DNA of 64,000 nt from Cytospora piceicola (taxonomy: Eukaryota > Ascomycota > Sordariomycetes > Diaporthales > Cytosporaceae): positions 434,001-498,000 of the forward strand of contig JALQBC010000001.1 of assembly GCA_023375675.1 (NCBI GenBank), in the 5' to 3' direction. The first letter of the stretch is position 1, and each line of letters opens with the position of its first letter. Made by a program: the position numbers and the translations under genes. Positions 22,199 to 34,331 of the stretch are shown here, piece after piece. The notes under the pieces are model-generated. The model was given only the letters and a program-made list of their open reading frames with translations, had not been told where the DNA came from and did not search any database.

Positions 22199-25100
22199 CT
22201 AGTTCGCAACCTGCACACCACCAGTCAGAGGATGATCATCCACAACAACAGCGCTGTCGTCCTCGTCAACCACCGGGCCCAGCTGGTTCATGCCCTCGGA
22301 CTCAGTGAGACCCTGCCGGATGGCAAGCACGCTGTCGACAATGACGGCGTCAATGCCCTCCTTGACTTGACGCTAAATAAAAAAAGAAAGAAAGCCACGT
22401 TAGCAAATCCCCTCTTCCGTAGATAGACATACAAAAATGAGATGCAAAAAACGGCACAAGAAGACACATACCTGCACCATGAGAGGATCATTGTTCTCCG
22501 CCCCGTAGCTGACACACACAAGGCCGTGCTGCTTCACCACCCTGACCAGCCGGGGGCTGTTCGTGAACGGCTTCGACACGGCCACGATGCCCAGCAGGTT
22601 CCACCGGCTCGCGAACCGGATGGCCTCCTGCAGCGAGCTCGCCCGCACGTCGCCCACGGGCGCGTCCCCCGCGTCCGTGAGGAACAGGATCGGGAAGTTG
22701 GGCTGCTTGAAGCTCAGGCACAGGCAGATGTCCGGGTTGAAGCTCGAGAAGATGATGTGCCGCCCCTCGGCCAGGTCGTACACCTTGGCCAGCACCGTGT
22801 CGCAGAAGCTGTTGAGCTCCACCGCGTACGCGTCCATCTCGTGCTCCTCGCTCTCGTGCAGCATGGGGTACTTCAGCTCGATGTTGAACCCGACCCCGGG
22901 CGCCAGGTCGCGGAAGAGGTCCTCGAGCGTCGCGAACGGCGCCTGGATGAAGTTTCCGCGTGTGTTGCCCTTGTAGCCCTTCTCCTTGAAGTCTCTCGTG
23001 TGCTTCATCCGCTCGTCCGCCACGCTGCTGATACCGCCGCTGTTGCCGTAGCCAACGGACATGGAGCGCTGGCGTGGGCCAGGCTCGTTGTCACGCACGC
23101 GGTTGAGCTGCTGGTTGAGCATCTCCTTGCCGTTGAGGCGGCGGGCATCCGGGTTGATGTGCAGGAACTGCTCCAGAGTGAGGGTGTGCACAGGTGCATC
23201 GATACCAGTCTCACTGACAAGGAAATCGTGGTAGATGACTGGTATATGATCCTTTGTGAGCTGCACGTCGAACTCGACGTACTGTGCGCCTAGGTTGGCG
23301 GCGGCGATGAAGGACTCGACCGTGTTCTCGCCGAGCTGCAAAGACTTGTTGGAAGTCACGTTCTTGCCGAGGCCACGGTGTCCGATGACCATGGTGGAGG
23401 CCAGCTTCTTCCAGTACGTCTGCTCGGAGGTGACCTCCATGTTGGGGTGAGAAAAGGGCGTGACGACCAAGAAGTTGAAATTGACGGTCCCGATCACTTC
23501 CAGGGTAGCTGAAGACATGACCGGCACACAGACATCCCCCTGGAGGTTCATCCGCTTCGAACCAACAGACGGCCGGACACTCGACAGCAGCGCCACACCT
23601 CTGCCGATCTTGTTCTTCTCATTACCGGAGTAGGTTGGCACAATGTCAAAGAACAGCTTGACATTGGTGGCGTCCTTGGTAGTGAAAACGATGGGCTCCG
23701 TGGAAATGGTCTCATGGACGGGCAAGTCGATGATAGTGGGCTCACCTTGGGCGCCATTGGCAGAAACAACCACAGATAGGGCTGTGTCGAGCTGTGTGGT
23801 GTGGGCCTCGTTGAGCGGAACTCGGTCAAGCTTAACAGCGTCGACATCTCTTCTCATGTCCATGGACCCAAGACTGACGAGGACCAGGCTTTCATGCTTC
23901 AGGTAACGATGCCCAAAGGACTTGACAGGATCAGCAACTCGGGATGTTCCGTTGGAACGACGGTCCCCCAGGGATGATACCTCGTGCGCCGAAGTATCAT
24001 TAGTCGCGGCTTGCCCGTCCTCACCGTTGGTCGACTCCAGAGCAAGCTCATCGACGCTGCTATGCTCTTTCAATATGCGGGAAATTTCCAGATGACCTCT
24101 TAGCGCGGCGTGCTCTCTGGCCATCCAGCCAGACGAGTCCGGCTTGTCGGGATTAGCGCCAGCTGCGACCAATAACTTAACCATGGAGAGATGTCCGTCC
24201 ACAGAGGCAATGTGAAGCGGTGTCCAGTTGAAGTTCTTTTCAACAAGCTCGAGGTTGGCCTTCTGCTCTTCAGAACCATCCATCAAGATACGAGCACACT
24301 CGTCATGTCCGAACCTAGCGGCGATATGGAGTGCCGTCTCTCCAGAGCTGTCTTGCCAGTTAATGTCCACGCCAGCTTCAACCAGCAGCTTGACGATTTT
24401 CTTGAAGTTGGACTTGGTTGCGATGGCCAGGACAGCGCTGGACTTGGAAATGGCCCGCCTCATGGCTTTCTTGTCTTCGTTTGGCCCTTGCCAGTTCTCC
24501 CCTTGCAGAAGGGCTTGGGTTGTAAGGGCATGTCCGCCAATTACAGCAAGATGGAGCGGGGCGTTGCCTTCTTTGTCCTGCCACTCAGGGGCATCAATAC
24601 CTTCCTCAACATGGAACTGGCCCCATTCTTGCATCTTGGCCATAACGATCTGACAGACAACCACAAAGCCAAACTGAGCAGCATAGTGGAGTGGGAGGCG
24701 GCCAAAAGAGTCCCGGCTGCTCAACGCAGGGCGCTGGTCTTCCCGGATCTTCTCCAAAAGGTAGATCAGGATCTGGACAGCCTCATCATCCTTGTCCAGA
24801 AGCTGGCTCTCCTTGAGGTGACTGTTTGGAGGCAGTGAGGGCGAGGTCGCCGGTGTGATGTATTGCGATGCATAGTGGTTACCCGCAGGGAAAGGATAGG
24901 CCGGCACCTCGTTCTCCCTGGTACTGGCAAACTTGGTACGGCCTATGTGGATGACCAGGCGATGGATGCAGTTCCGCTCGTTGATATCATCCACCTCGTC
25001 TATAGATTGGATATGCGACAGGAGGTACCCAATAGAGTTCTTAGACCGAGCCGAAATGGACCTCTGCAGAAGGTTAAGCAGCAGGCTCTGGGCCGGAATC

Positions 25101-25929
25101 TCTGAAAATGTTAGGTTCGCCTGGGCGAGGCGGGCCTCCAAAGTCTTGACATCGTCATCCCGAATGGCTTGATCCAATTGGTCCAGAAGTGCGGAAGGCA
25201 CAGCCAGCATAGCCTTTGCGGAGGCTCGTCCCAAAGAGCGTATAGATCTCTCCGACCTGTTGTCGTCAATGTTCTTCGCGTCGCCAATAGCCGACAGCCA
25301 CTTGTTGATATCGTTCAGGAGGCGGGCAATGGTGTTGTCCTTGGCGAAAGGTTTCGGGTCAACCTTGGTGGCGATATACCGGTGCTGAGTGGCCGAGTTG
25401 GGGACCTTCTTGTCAAGCTTCTTGGTGATCTTGACGAAGCCGCGCCTGTTGATCTCTCCGAACCACTGCAACTTGCGAAACTGGCTTCGGAGCTCCAACA
25501 GCGCGCCCATCAATTCCTCGGTCTCGTCCACGTCCAGGTCCGACACATCGAGCATCTTCCCGTAACGGTCCTGGAGGAGCTTGAGACGGCGACAAGCCTC
25601 GGAGAACTTCTTGTTGTAGAAGGAGTCGACATCCTCGAGGTTTCGGTCCAAGGCGAAGAAGAATTCTGTTTCGGTCTGATTAGGCGCCTTGGGCTCAACC
25701 CGCCGGAGGGATTGATCGGTCCATATGTTTACCTGCTAGATCCACCTTGTCCCCATGCCTGGACGCCTCAGCAGCCGCCTTGATGAACTTCTTGAGGCCC
25801 TTGTAGTCGATGTAGCTCTGTGCCCACTCGGGCACTTGGTTCCGCGGGAGACTCGAGAGCGTTAGCTAAAGCCAGGGTAGGCGGAAGACATGGGTGAGGG
25901 GTTGAGATATACCTCTTTCCGAACTTCAT
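22199..25929 (-). CDS. GDE1: SPX-ankyrin-GDPD protein: glycerophosphocholine phosphodiesterase, Gde1 family
   Basis: Gde1 cleaves cytosolic glycerophosphocholine to choline and glycerol-3-phosphate, and its SPX domain reads phosphate status. I read four exons, 25929-25913, 25851-25733, 25665-22472 and 22372-22199 (- strand), giving 1167 residues. The 17-nt first exon encodes MKFGK plus a split codon, completed as MKFGKSLPRNQVPEWAQSYI, the hallmark SPX start. The SPX part continues through EFFFALDRNLEDVDSFYNKKF to about residue 190. Ankyrin repeats follow at about 300-600 (for example SGETALHIAARFGHDECARIL). The GDPD domain begins with VIGHRGLGKN near 807 and keeps its catalytic blocks: EFD near 844 and HD near 859. 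Those intact residues argue for an active Gde1 rather than the Pho81 regulator, whose GDPD part is degenerate. Confidence 0.93.
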
Positions 25930-27928
25930 CTTGGTGAATTGGTGGTCACAGGGGTCTCGGGTGGTGATGGATGAACCAATCCTGGTGGGAGATCTTGCAG
26001 GGGCAAGCGAGCGACGGGGGAGGGGCGATTAGGGATTTATATCGATCATAGAAGTGTTGCTGTTGTAGCCCGGCTGGCGGCAGGCAGAGTGCCTATCAGA
26101 GGGAATCGAGAGCCTGCATTTTCCTTGTGTGAGAAGAAGCCTCGAGGTGTAGATGGGAGTTCAGGCGGATATAACCGTGGAGAGAGAGAGAGAGAGAGAG
26201 TAGATCGAGGATGGAGGATCGGAGTAGAGCCGGCTTGACCAAGTTGACTCAAGGTGTGTTACCGGTGCGGGTACAAGTAAGTACAAGTAAGTAGATTCCG
26301 AGCTAAGGATTCCAAGTCCAGTCCAATAGAAGAGACGCGGCCGAGGTGTCCGTGGTCAATAGAAAGAAGCCGTTTGGCTGGTAGAGTTTAAGTGCAAGGT
26401 GCAAGTGCAAGTTCGGAAGTAGCTGTGACGTCGGGCAGTCCGAGAAGTAAAGTGTTGTGTTATCGGCGGTTTTAAGGTGCTGTAGAAGAAATAAGAAGAC
26501 AGTCCAATCTGCCACCGTCCCAAGATGAACTGTGTATTTTTTGAAATAAGAAAACCGACTTAAATTAACTTCCCTTCTGGCTTCTTCACACCATAAGTTT
26601 TTTATTATAAATATTTTTACCTCTCAGTTCCACGAGTCTTTCGTAAGTGGCACAAGGTGTGTTTCCAGTTCCATTTCTCCAGTCGGTACGAAGAGAGCAA
26701 CGATGAGCTCATGTGGAGACCACACCTCGACAAGGGGCGCGACTAAGTGGGTTGGCCATCAGGGCCATCAGGGCCATCAGGGCTACCAGGGCTATCAGGG
26801 CTATCATACTACCCTGACTACAGCACCTAGGGTTCTATCTACACAGGTACAGTACCTACTGTGTAGGTAGTGACAGAGTCGGCAGCCGGCATAGGCTCAC
26901 CCCTCGCTCCCCTGCCTCTCCCTGTCCTCCGTTGCCATCTCCTGTCGAACGAGCATGACACTCCGGCCGGTGTGGCTTCATGTGTCATCCCTACTGGTTG
27001 ACAGCTTTGACAGGCTGACTGGCTGACTGGTTAGGTTCAACGGCTTTCGACATGCGGATAGAGACACGCCGATAAACTTTAACTCCCCGTCCGACCTACT
27101 GGGATCCATGGACGTGCTAGACAGATTTTGCGCCGATGCCTCCGTAATACTTGCCGACGCTCGTCCGTGTCATCCACTTGAGAAGCATCCAACTCAATGG
27201 AGAGTCTCAACCCACCTGCAAGACTTCAGGAGAGGCCAGTTGTTCGTAACTTATTTTTATAGATACTAATTCTTGGAACAAAACAGTCTACATAGATAAC
27301 ATACATACATAACGACACACCGCTTCCTGCTTTTTTTTTTAATTTTAAATATATATACTATATTTATCGTTTGTTACTCGATGCTTGGCTGGCAGCACAT
27401 GAGTCTGGTACTTCGTATACCTGCTTACTACATAGTAACTTAAGTAGGATAGACACATCTAGACAGTACCTGCTTGGCGTGTGCGGTCCTACGGTCTGAG
27501 CTTCACCCATAGGGTTGCCACGTCTTTTAAAACAGGACCCTTCGTGCGTTAGCTTCAGGAACCACAAGCACAGGGAGGCGTTGTGGCACTTCGTGGCAAC
27601 GCCCGAGTCAATGTTGCAAGAGAAAGCGTCACCGCTCATCTTCTCCAACAGGTGCCCGGTTGACTGTACCCCGAAGACTCTCATTACGGGTCTGGAATAC
27701 CCGAAGCAGCACACGGTAAAGAGTCAAGTACTATGGATTTGTATACTTTGGGCTATTCGTCGCTCGTCGTAGTCGAGAGCTAGATATACTTTTACTCTGT
27801 ATATATCTATCTATCAGGGCAGATTGCTCTTGTGATCTATCACTTCTAATCTCAAGAAAAAGAAACCATATATGGATGCTTGTGGCGTCTCGACGGGAGC
27901 ATCGCCCCGAACTCCGAGGATGTACGGC
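25930..27928. other. Intergenic region, 2 kb
   Basis: The GDE1-side promoter carries a GA run near 26,180-26,200. A tandem GCCATCAGG nonamer lies at about 26,755-26,805. An AT-rich patch near 27,240-27,370 separates it from the next gene's 3' end. No ORF has coding support. Confidence 0.5.
26755..26805. repeat. GCCATCAGG nonamer tandem repeat
   Basis: About five to six copies of GCCATCAGG/GCTATCAGG in a row. Confidence 0.8.
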
Positions 27929-30268
27929 TCAGACAGCCCGCACAGCCGGGCTCGCGGCCCATGCCGTCTCCGCCGTCGGCCAGTCGCCGTCATCTTCCGC
28001 CGAGTCCGCTTCCGCCTCGATCTCTTCGGCCTCGCTGGCGTCGTCGGCTTCCTTGATGGGCCATCGCGCCCACGCCCCGAGCTTGTCCACGACCAGGTCG
28101 TCCGTCGGGAAGGCGAACAGGATGCGGTGTGCGTCCTGCAGCAGCCTCGCCCCCGTCAGCAGCGCGAGCTCGGTGTCGAGCGTCGTCCGCTGCACTTCGG
28201 TCATGAGGCCGTGCATCCTGCCCAGCCGGTAGCGGATCCACTGGTCCGCCAGGGTCATGATCTCCTCGTCGTGTTCCGACACCTGCCAGCCGCCCAGCTG
28301 GGCCGGCCGCGGGATACCCTTCTCGAGGAGGCGGACCACCTTGCGGTGCGTGAAGCCCAGGTGGCCGAGCCGGATGTCCCATGACTTTCGCTCCAGGTGC
28401 CTTGCTATCTTCAGGAGAGCCTGGTGCTTGAGCAGTCGTGCGGCCAGGTACCTGTGATGTGAGCCGAGCTTGAAGAGTTCGTTCACTCCGCATGCTGCGT
28501 AGAGCAATCTTTCGTCCGTGCATTGTGCGCTATAAAGTCGCTCCATACGGATGATGATGTGGTTCAGCCTCATCAGCTGGTTCTCCGTCTGTCTGATGAA
28601 CATGGCGATAGTGAGCCGCTGGATGCTAGCCGCATCCTGAGGCGACGACACCAGGGTCTTCGAGTACCACATCATCGAGGCCCTCTCCTCGGAGAACGGC
28701 CAGCTGGGTGGTTTTCCCATGTTCAGCAAGGGGTACAGATGTTCCGCCAGCTTCCTCGGGCAGTTGCTCCTGATGATGAACGCAGTCATGACATCGGCGT
28801 TGTCGATAAAGCCCCGCAGAAGAATGTCGGCCGCCGGCGCATGGAGGGTATAGAGGCATTGTCGCAGTAGGTGGACAAACGTTTGCACGCTGGTGCCCCA
28901 TCTCTCCTGAAGCGAGGCCACAAACACCTTGGCTGCGTCCTTGACGCGGCCAAAGTGCAGGAGACCAGAGACGAGAGCGTCATAGATGGCCCGGTTCCTC
29001 GCTGGTCTCTCGATCACCCAGTTCCCCTTCAGAGAGGTTGTGACTTCCGGCTGTCTAGCCCACTTGCGCAGGTCTGGGACTTGCAAGACGTCTTCACGCC
29101 ACCTCCGTCGGATGAGCATGCCACGGTTGTCGATGGCCAGCATGCGGCGGATGACACCGTAAAAGCCTAGGAGATCGCCCTTGTGCTGATAATGAAGAAG
29201 CAGGCAGACAATTGTCTGCGGTGTAGGACGCAGTCGGCTATCCTCCAAGAGCGACTCTACCACGATACTGGCGAGGTTATGCTTATTCTTGCGCGTGAAG
29301 CCCAGTATGAGGGCGTTGTAATGGTAGATGCTCGGAGGGACCGGGCAGACGAGCACGTTGTAGCAGATCTTGGCGACACGGAATTTGGCCGGTGCGTTGT
29401 CGACATTCGCGTCCCACGAAGTGAAGATTTTCTGGATCATATCCCGCAAATCATCCCGTGCTTTTTTCGTAGCGACTGGGTCGAGGTCGGGGTGGTTGTA
29501 TCGAGGGTAGCCTTCGGATCGAAGCATGCGGATGGCTGTCCAGGCTGAATCTAAGCTCTGTAGTGAGCGACGGGCAGCCTCAGGAGACCGCGGGAACTCG
29601 TCGTGGTAGGCCTGGATGATCAGAGAGTCAACAAGTTTGTTGATCATCTCATGATACCGATGGAATTGCGGATTTGTAAGAGGTTCCCGGTGAACAAGCC
29701 CGCCCTCTTCCCCTTCCTCCCGCAGGGCCTCCTCGGCCGCATAGAAGTCTGGCCCTCGGCCAATGAACCGTGGGGGATCCAGCCTTTGCCCTGGATCATA
29801 ACTCTTGTGTATATACTGAAGGAAGGTTTTGAAGACAGCTCTGCTCTCTGCGTGTCGAATAAGGGCGTCGTCCATTTTGCAGATCGAGATCAAGGTCTGG
29901 ATGGCGTCGGTAGAAGATGCCAGGCGCATCATGCCCATAGGGGGCTGGACTCTCGAGGCCTTCCAGGAGTCGCCATCCTGCCGCACCATGGGCAGCGAGG
30001 ACGACGCTCGTAGCTGGGTCAAGCTTCTCCGTGGCGCCTCGACCGTCCGGCCGAGTTCCTTTCCGCGCGCATCTCTGTAGAGCGCATCAGGCACGGCAGC
30101 CGTGCCAGGAATGGTCGTGTATGAAGCCGTGAAGATGGGGCCCGACGGTGTCTTCGGGCGAGGGTTCACAGCGTTGGTGGGGGGCCTTATGGCCGTACTC
30201 GGAACATGGGCGCAAGCTCTGCATTTTCCGACGTGAGCTTGGGCAGCTCGAGACCAATGCGATTGCAT
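27929..30268 (-). CDS. PPR-like, probably mitochondrial protein
   Basis: The frame is open from 30460, but the codon there is TTG. The first in-frame ATG is at 30268-30266, giving 779 residues; an upstream spliced exon cannot be excluded. The N-terminus is rich in Arg, Ala and Ser and poor in acids, as in a mitochondrial presequence. The body shows helix-pair blocks typical of PPR proteins, such as IYHYNALILGFTRKNKHNLA and RAIYDALVSGLLHFGRVKDA with AAKVFVASL after it. Such fungal proteins bind organellar RNA for its stability or translation. The C-terminus is acidic (a SEAEEIEAEADSAEDDGD block). It is divergently transcribed from the CZIB-type gene with about 420 bp between starts. The RNA target cannot be inferred. 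Confidence 0.75.
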   Translation of the reverse strand: MQSHWSRAAQAHVGKCRACAHVPSTAIRPPTNAVNPRPKTPSGPIFTASYTTIPGTAAVPDALYRDARGKELGRTVEAPRRSLTQLRASSSLPMVRQDGDSWKASRVQPPMGMMRLASSTDAIQTLISICKMDDALIRHAESRAVFKTFLQYIHKSYDPGQRLDPPRFIGRGPDFYAAEEALREEGEEGGLVHREPLTNPQFHRYHEMINKLVDSLIIQAYHDEFPRSPEAARRSLQSLDSAWTAIRMLRSEGYPRYNHPDLDPVATKKARDDLRDMIQKIFTSWDANVDNAPAKFRVAKICYNVLVCPVPPSIYHYNALILGFTRKNKHNLASIVVESLLEDSRLRPTPQTIVCLLLHYQHKGDLLGFYGVIRRMLAIDNRGMLIRRRWREDVLQVPDLRKWARQPEVTTSLKGNWVIERPARNRAIYDALVSGLLHFGRVKDAAKVFVASLQERWGTSVQTFVHLLRQCLYTLHAPAADILLRGFIDNADVMTAFIIRSNCPRKLAEHLYPLLNMGKPPSWPFSEERASMMWYSKTLVSSPQDAASIQRLTIAMFIRQTENQLMRLNHIIIRMERLYSAQCTDERLLYAACGVNELFKLGSHHRYLAARLLKHQALLKIARHLERKSWDIRLGHLGFTHRKVVRLLEKGIPRPAQLGGWQVSEHDEEIMTLADQWIRYRLGRMHGLMTEVQRTTLDTELALLTGARLLQDAHRILFAFPTDDLVVDKLGAWARWPIKEADDASEAEEIEAEADSAEDDGDWPTAETAWAASPAVRAV

Positions 30269-30686
30269 GTCAGAGGCATTGCGGAGGCGCGCACCGGCTG
30301 CTCGAGGATCGCGGTTCCAGCACAGTACAGGGCGAGAGGTGGAACGAAGGGGTTTGCGCGCTCTCAAAAAGTAGCTCAAATGGTCGATTGATGCGCTGCG
30401 CTTCGAGAAAGTTTGGTCGGCGTTTCCCTTGAACTGGCGCCGAATGGTTGGGAACAACAAAAATCCTCCGCCGGTCCCGAGCCGCTGGGCTCAAGGCTCG
30501 GCGGGCCCCACGTCACTGAGACCGGGTTCTGGCCAGGGGACTTCTTTAGCGGCTAAGGCCCCTGTCTCCTCAAAGCTTCATTGCAACTCAACTCGGAAGA
30601 CTCCGCATTCAGGCAAAGCTCACCTCTGTCTCAGCAATTCTTCTCACATCCTTTGCAGTAATCACAGATTTTCAGATATTTCAAAG
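30269..30686. promoter_or_regulatory. Divergent promoter region
   Basis: About 420 bp separate the start of the PPR-like gene (-) from the ATG of the CZIB-type gene (+). A shared bidirectional promoter is likely by position. No specific motif is claimed. Confidence 0.4.
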
Positions 30687-31417
30687 ATGTTGGCCCTCAG
30701 TGTTACGGCCGAATTGAGCGGGTGAGTCGAGGAATATGACTGCATTCCTAGAGCTCTTCACTGACAGTGTATTGAAGGGTAACCAACCTGCGCCCAGACG
30801 ACACTGAGGCGAACCCATTCTGGTATACCTTCAAGGTGCAGTGCACGTCATGCAGGGAGACGCACGAAAACTGGGTTGGAGTGAACCGGTTTGTAAGTAA
30901 CAAGCCGAGTATCGGCGTTGCCGTGGACAGTTGGCTAACAGTACGGTCTCAGGAGCAAAATGAGATGAGTGGAAGCCGAGGAGAGGCAAACTTTGTGTGG
31001 AAGTGCAAGAACTGCAAGGTATGCAAGGGCTGAGAAAGTTTATGAGGTATCATGAGATGGGATGATACTTTTGCTGACAACCCGGTTCAACTCTCCAGCG
31101 CGAGGCCTCAGCGTCGATCAAGGCAGCTCCCAGCTCTTACGAGCAGTGCGAGCCTGCAAAGCCAAAGAAGATCCTCGAGTTCGACTGCCGCGGGCTTGAG
31201 TTTATAGACTTCAAGCCAGAGGTAAGAGAACTGTGTTTCTGAGGAAATGATGGCACTGACATTGTCTAAATAGGGCGATTGGTTGGCTGAGGGACTGGAG
31301 TCTGGCAGCAAATTCACAGAGATTGATCTGAGCGAGGGCGAATGGTTTGACTACGATGAAAAGGCGGGAGACGAGGTCAGCATCAAGGACATCAAATGGG
31401 AGATCAAGAGAGCATAA
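30687..31417 (+). CDS. CXXC zinc-binding protein, DUF866/CZIB (UPF0587) family
   Basis: Five exons, 30687-30721, 30778-30892, 30953-31018, 31099-31221 and 31274-31417, give 160 residues, the normal length of this eukaryotic family. Two CXXC pairs form the zinc site: Cys34/Cys37 in QCTSCRETHENW and Cys68/Cys71 in WKCKNCK. Further family blocks are SIKAAPSSYE, LEFDCRGLEFIDFKPE and the acidic GDWLAEG...FTEIDLSEGEWFDYDEKA. All five junctions keep the frame with GT-AG ends. Human CZIB/C1orf123 folds as a zinc beta-sandwich; its biochemical role is poorly known, and I infer none here. Confidence 0.93.
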
Positions 31418-31845
31418 AGTCGATGAGATTATTCGAGCGAGGCTTAGACATGAAGACTCGAAACCTTCCACACACACGCATAACCTTCCAGATGACAGCA
31501 TTGACAGGCCGACCTCGTACACTTGACTGGGTTCATTTGGGAGAACCTCCCCCGGCACGGTCTGTAACGTAATATCCTCACGTCGAGGTTGCTTAGATCT
31601 CAACAGCATACATACCACGTATGTTGAGGTAAGTAAGTACTTGATACAGATAGATGCACGAAGCCCCCTACTTCTTTATTTGCACTGTGGGTAGCTATGC
31701 GCACGGGCAAAGGTCGCTAGCGAACCCCCGTGTAATTTTACCCCACCGTTACTGCTCTTCTTGACGCTCCCGTGTTTCCTTTTCAAATTCAATCACCATC
31801 TTCACTATCTCCACCATCATTCAACACTCGGCTATCACATGCACG
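31418..31845. other. Intergenic region
   Basis: About 430 bp between two + strand genes, ending in a CA/CT-rich leader before the next ATG. It has a GTAAGTAAGTAC-type patch near 31,630. No gene seen. Confidence 0.5.
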
Positions 31846-32466
31846 ATGGTGGCTCCAGAACTCCCAACGCAGTTGCGGTTCTTGACAGATGCAGCTCATC
31901 TGCTCTCCGCCTCAGCTCCCGAGACCTCTGCGTTCCTTATGAGCCGGCGCAACTCGTTGCTGGTGGAACACGATGTGCCCGTTTCTGACACCCAACGACA
32001 ACATGTCTGCAGTTGTTGTGGACATATCATGATCCCAGGCCAGGGCAGCAAGCTGAAGTTTGAAACTGAGAAAGCCCTACGTGCCAAGACGAAGAAGCAG
32101 TTCAAAGCTCAGCAGTCTAGAGAGAAGCGACCTAGCAGACCCGGCATTTCGAAAGTGTTCACATGTGGAAATTGTGCCAGGTACACCAAGCTGAGCCTGT
32201 CGGGTCCGGAACCTATCACGCGGATCCCAAAGACCAAGAAGACGGTGCAACAGACCGCATCAGGAGTGACCATTGCTCAAGGTCGAGCTCGAGCTCCTGC
32301 TCCTGTCCCTGTACCAGAGCCATCGAAGCCGGTCTCTGCCAATTCTAATAGCAAGAAGAGAGCAAAGAACCGGAAGGCTGGTCTGCAAGCTCTGCTAGAC
32401 CAGAGACAGGGCTCGACTCCATCTTCTGGATTTGGGCTGAGCCTGTCGGACTTTATGAAGAAATAA
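31846..32466 (+). CDS. RNase P/MRP protein subunit, Rpr2/Rpp21/Snm1 family
   Basis: The single-exon frame encodes 206 residues. Two Cys pairs make the zinc ribbon of the family: Cys55/Cys58 in VCSCCGHIMIPG and Cys107/Cys110 in FTCGNCARYTKL. They are separated by a Lys/Arg-rich helix (KALRAKTKKQFKAQQSREKR) that would contact RNA. A helical N-terminal part (LRFLTDAAHLL) precedes them, and a Pro/Ala/Lys linker leads to the hydrophobic end GLSLSDFMKK. The family acts in 5' processing of pre-tRNA (RNase P, Rpr2/Rpp21) or in rRNA and mRNA cleavage (RNase MRP, Snm1). Which of the two this is cannot be settled by eye. Confidence 0.85.
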   Translation: MVAPELPTQLRFLTDAAHLLSASAPETSAFLMSRRNSLLVEHDVPVSDTQRQHVCSCCGHIMIPGQGSKLKFETEKALRAKTKKQFKAQQSREKRPSRPGISKVFTCGNCARYTKLSLSGPEPITRIPKTKKTVQQTASGVTIAQGRARAPAPVPVPEPSKPVSANSNSKKRAKNRKAGLQALLDQRQGSTPSSGFGLSLSDFMKK

Positions 32467-32808
32467 ACCAAGGCAAGGATGAGTCAGGCCTGGTGATGGT
32501 GAGGGATCAAACAAACTCCCACTGCAGGCCTCCCGGCCTCCCTCGGCCTATCTACCTACCCAAGCAGGTCTAGGTACCTAGGTGGACTTATCTGTCTAGA
32601 TTTACAAGTATTGGCGGGCACGAGAACGTTCCCCAAGCACCCGGCAGCGCCCAACGGCCTATGACATAAGCCGTCATTGCCCCGCCATTACATATCAGCA
32701 GCATATATCGCTTGACCCCTCCAAAATTTTCGATTAGCGACCCCCAAGAAAGACCATCATCCTTTGCGACGGCACAGCAGCGTAAATTCACACGACTATT
32801 ACACCAAC
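32467..32808. other. Intergenic region
   Basis: About 340 bp containing a TCTAGGTACCTAGGTGG island near 32,568-32,585 and the short leader of ZPR1. Confidence 0.5.
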
Positions 32809-34331
32809 ATGTCTTCTTCTGAGAACCAAGCGCAGACCAACGGCACCACCGGTATCTCATCGACCGACTACTTCAAGTCTATCGGCGAGCACGTCAACAC
32901 TCCCGCCACCAATGGCGGCGCCCAGCAGAATGACGATGACGACGCGAAGGCCGTCGAGGAGATCGAGTCGCTCTGCATGAACTGCCATGAGAATGTAGGT
33001 TGAGCCTTCGCCCCTGATCCTATGCCAAACCGAGTCTAACAAAGCTATTACAGGGCATGACTAGACTCCTCCTTACCAGAATCCCCTACTTCCGCGAAGT
33101 TATAATAATGTCCTTCTCCTGCGAACACTGTGGATTCCAAAACAACGAGATCCAGGCCGCCGGTTCCGTCCAGCCCAAGGGCACACACTACGAACTCCGA
33201 CTTACCGCCCTCCCTGACTTCTCCCGCCAGGTCGTCAAGGCCGACACCGCCATTGTCAAGTTCATCGAGCTCGACCTCGAGATCCCTGCAGGCAAGGGCC
33301 AGCTCACCAACGTCGAGGGCCTCCTCTCAACCGTGATCGACGACCTCGAGTTCGGACAAGAAGCTCGCAAAGAGCAGGCACCCGAAGTCTATGAGAAGGT
33401 GGCAGAAATCATCACCAAGGGCCGCGCCATGCTCGGTGGCAACGCCTTCCCCTTCCGCATGTTCGTCGACGACCCCGCGGGCAACAGCTGGATCTCCCCG
33501 GACATCCACGACGGCGTCGGCAAGTGGGAGAAGCGCGACTTCACACGGACGGCGGAGCAGAACGAGGCTCTGGGCCTGTCAGACACAGAGGTGGCCAACG
33601 CCGACGGCACAATACCGCTGCAGGGCCAGGGACGGCTAGGCGACGCCGACGACATCCTCCCCAACGAGGTCTACAGCTTCCCTGCAAGCTGCCCCGGCTG
33701 CATGCACCCCTGCATCACCCACATGAAGATGGTAGACATCCCCCACTTCAAGCAGGTCGTCCTGATGAGCACCGTGTGCGAGGCGTGCGGCTACCGGAGC
33801 AACGACGTCAAGACTGGCGGCGCCGTACCGCTGAAGGGCAAGAAGATCTCCCTGAAGGTGAAGGGAGACGTCGACCTCGCGCGAGACATCCTGAAGAGCG
33901 AGAGCTGCGCCCTCGAGTGCCCCGAGCTGCAGCTCTCCGTCAACCCCGGCACGCTGGGCGGGCGGTTCACGACGGTGGAGGGCCTGCTGACGCAGGTGCG
34001 CAACGACCTGCACAGCCAGATCTTCGAGGGCACCGGCGGCGGCGAGGGCGGCGACTCGCTCGCCGCCCAGGACAAGCAGACGTGGACCGGGTTCTTCGAC
34101 GGCCTGGACGCGGCCATCAAGGGCGAGAGGGAGTTCACCATCATCCTGATGGACCCCCTCGCCAGCAGCTACGTCCAGAGCATGGCGGACAACCCCAGCG
34201 AGCCGGACGCGCAGATGACGGTGGAGGAGTACGACCGGACCGAGGAGGAGGAGGAGGAGCTCGGCCTGTCGGACATGAAGGTCGAGGACTACGCGGACGA
34301 TGCCGAGACCAAGGAGGAGGCGACGTCATGA
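32809..34331 (+). CDS. ZPR1: Zinc-finger protein ZPR1
   Basis: Exons 32809-32994 and 33054-34331 join in phase 0 (GTAGGT donor) and give 487 residues. ZPR1 is an essential eukaryotic protein that binds the translation elongation factor eEF1A and assists its folding. It has two ZPR1 modules, each with a four-Cys zinc finger. In the first, Cys56/Cys59 (LCMNCHENG) pair with Cys85/Cys88 (SCEHCGFQNNEI). In the second, Cys near 275/278 (CPGCMHPC) pair with Cys near 304/307 (CEACGYRSNDVK). Each finger is followed by the double-psi/alpha-helical block containing VEGLL. The C-terminus is acidic. All hallmark residues are present. Confidence 0.97.

Noticed and set aside
30269..30460. The longer N-terminus of the PPR-like protein
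   Set aside because: The frame is open but begins with TTG; the first ATG is at 30,268, and the upstream part is more likely leader.
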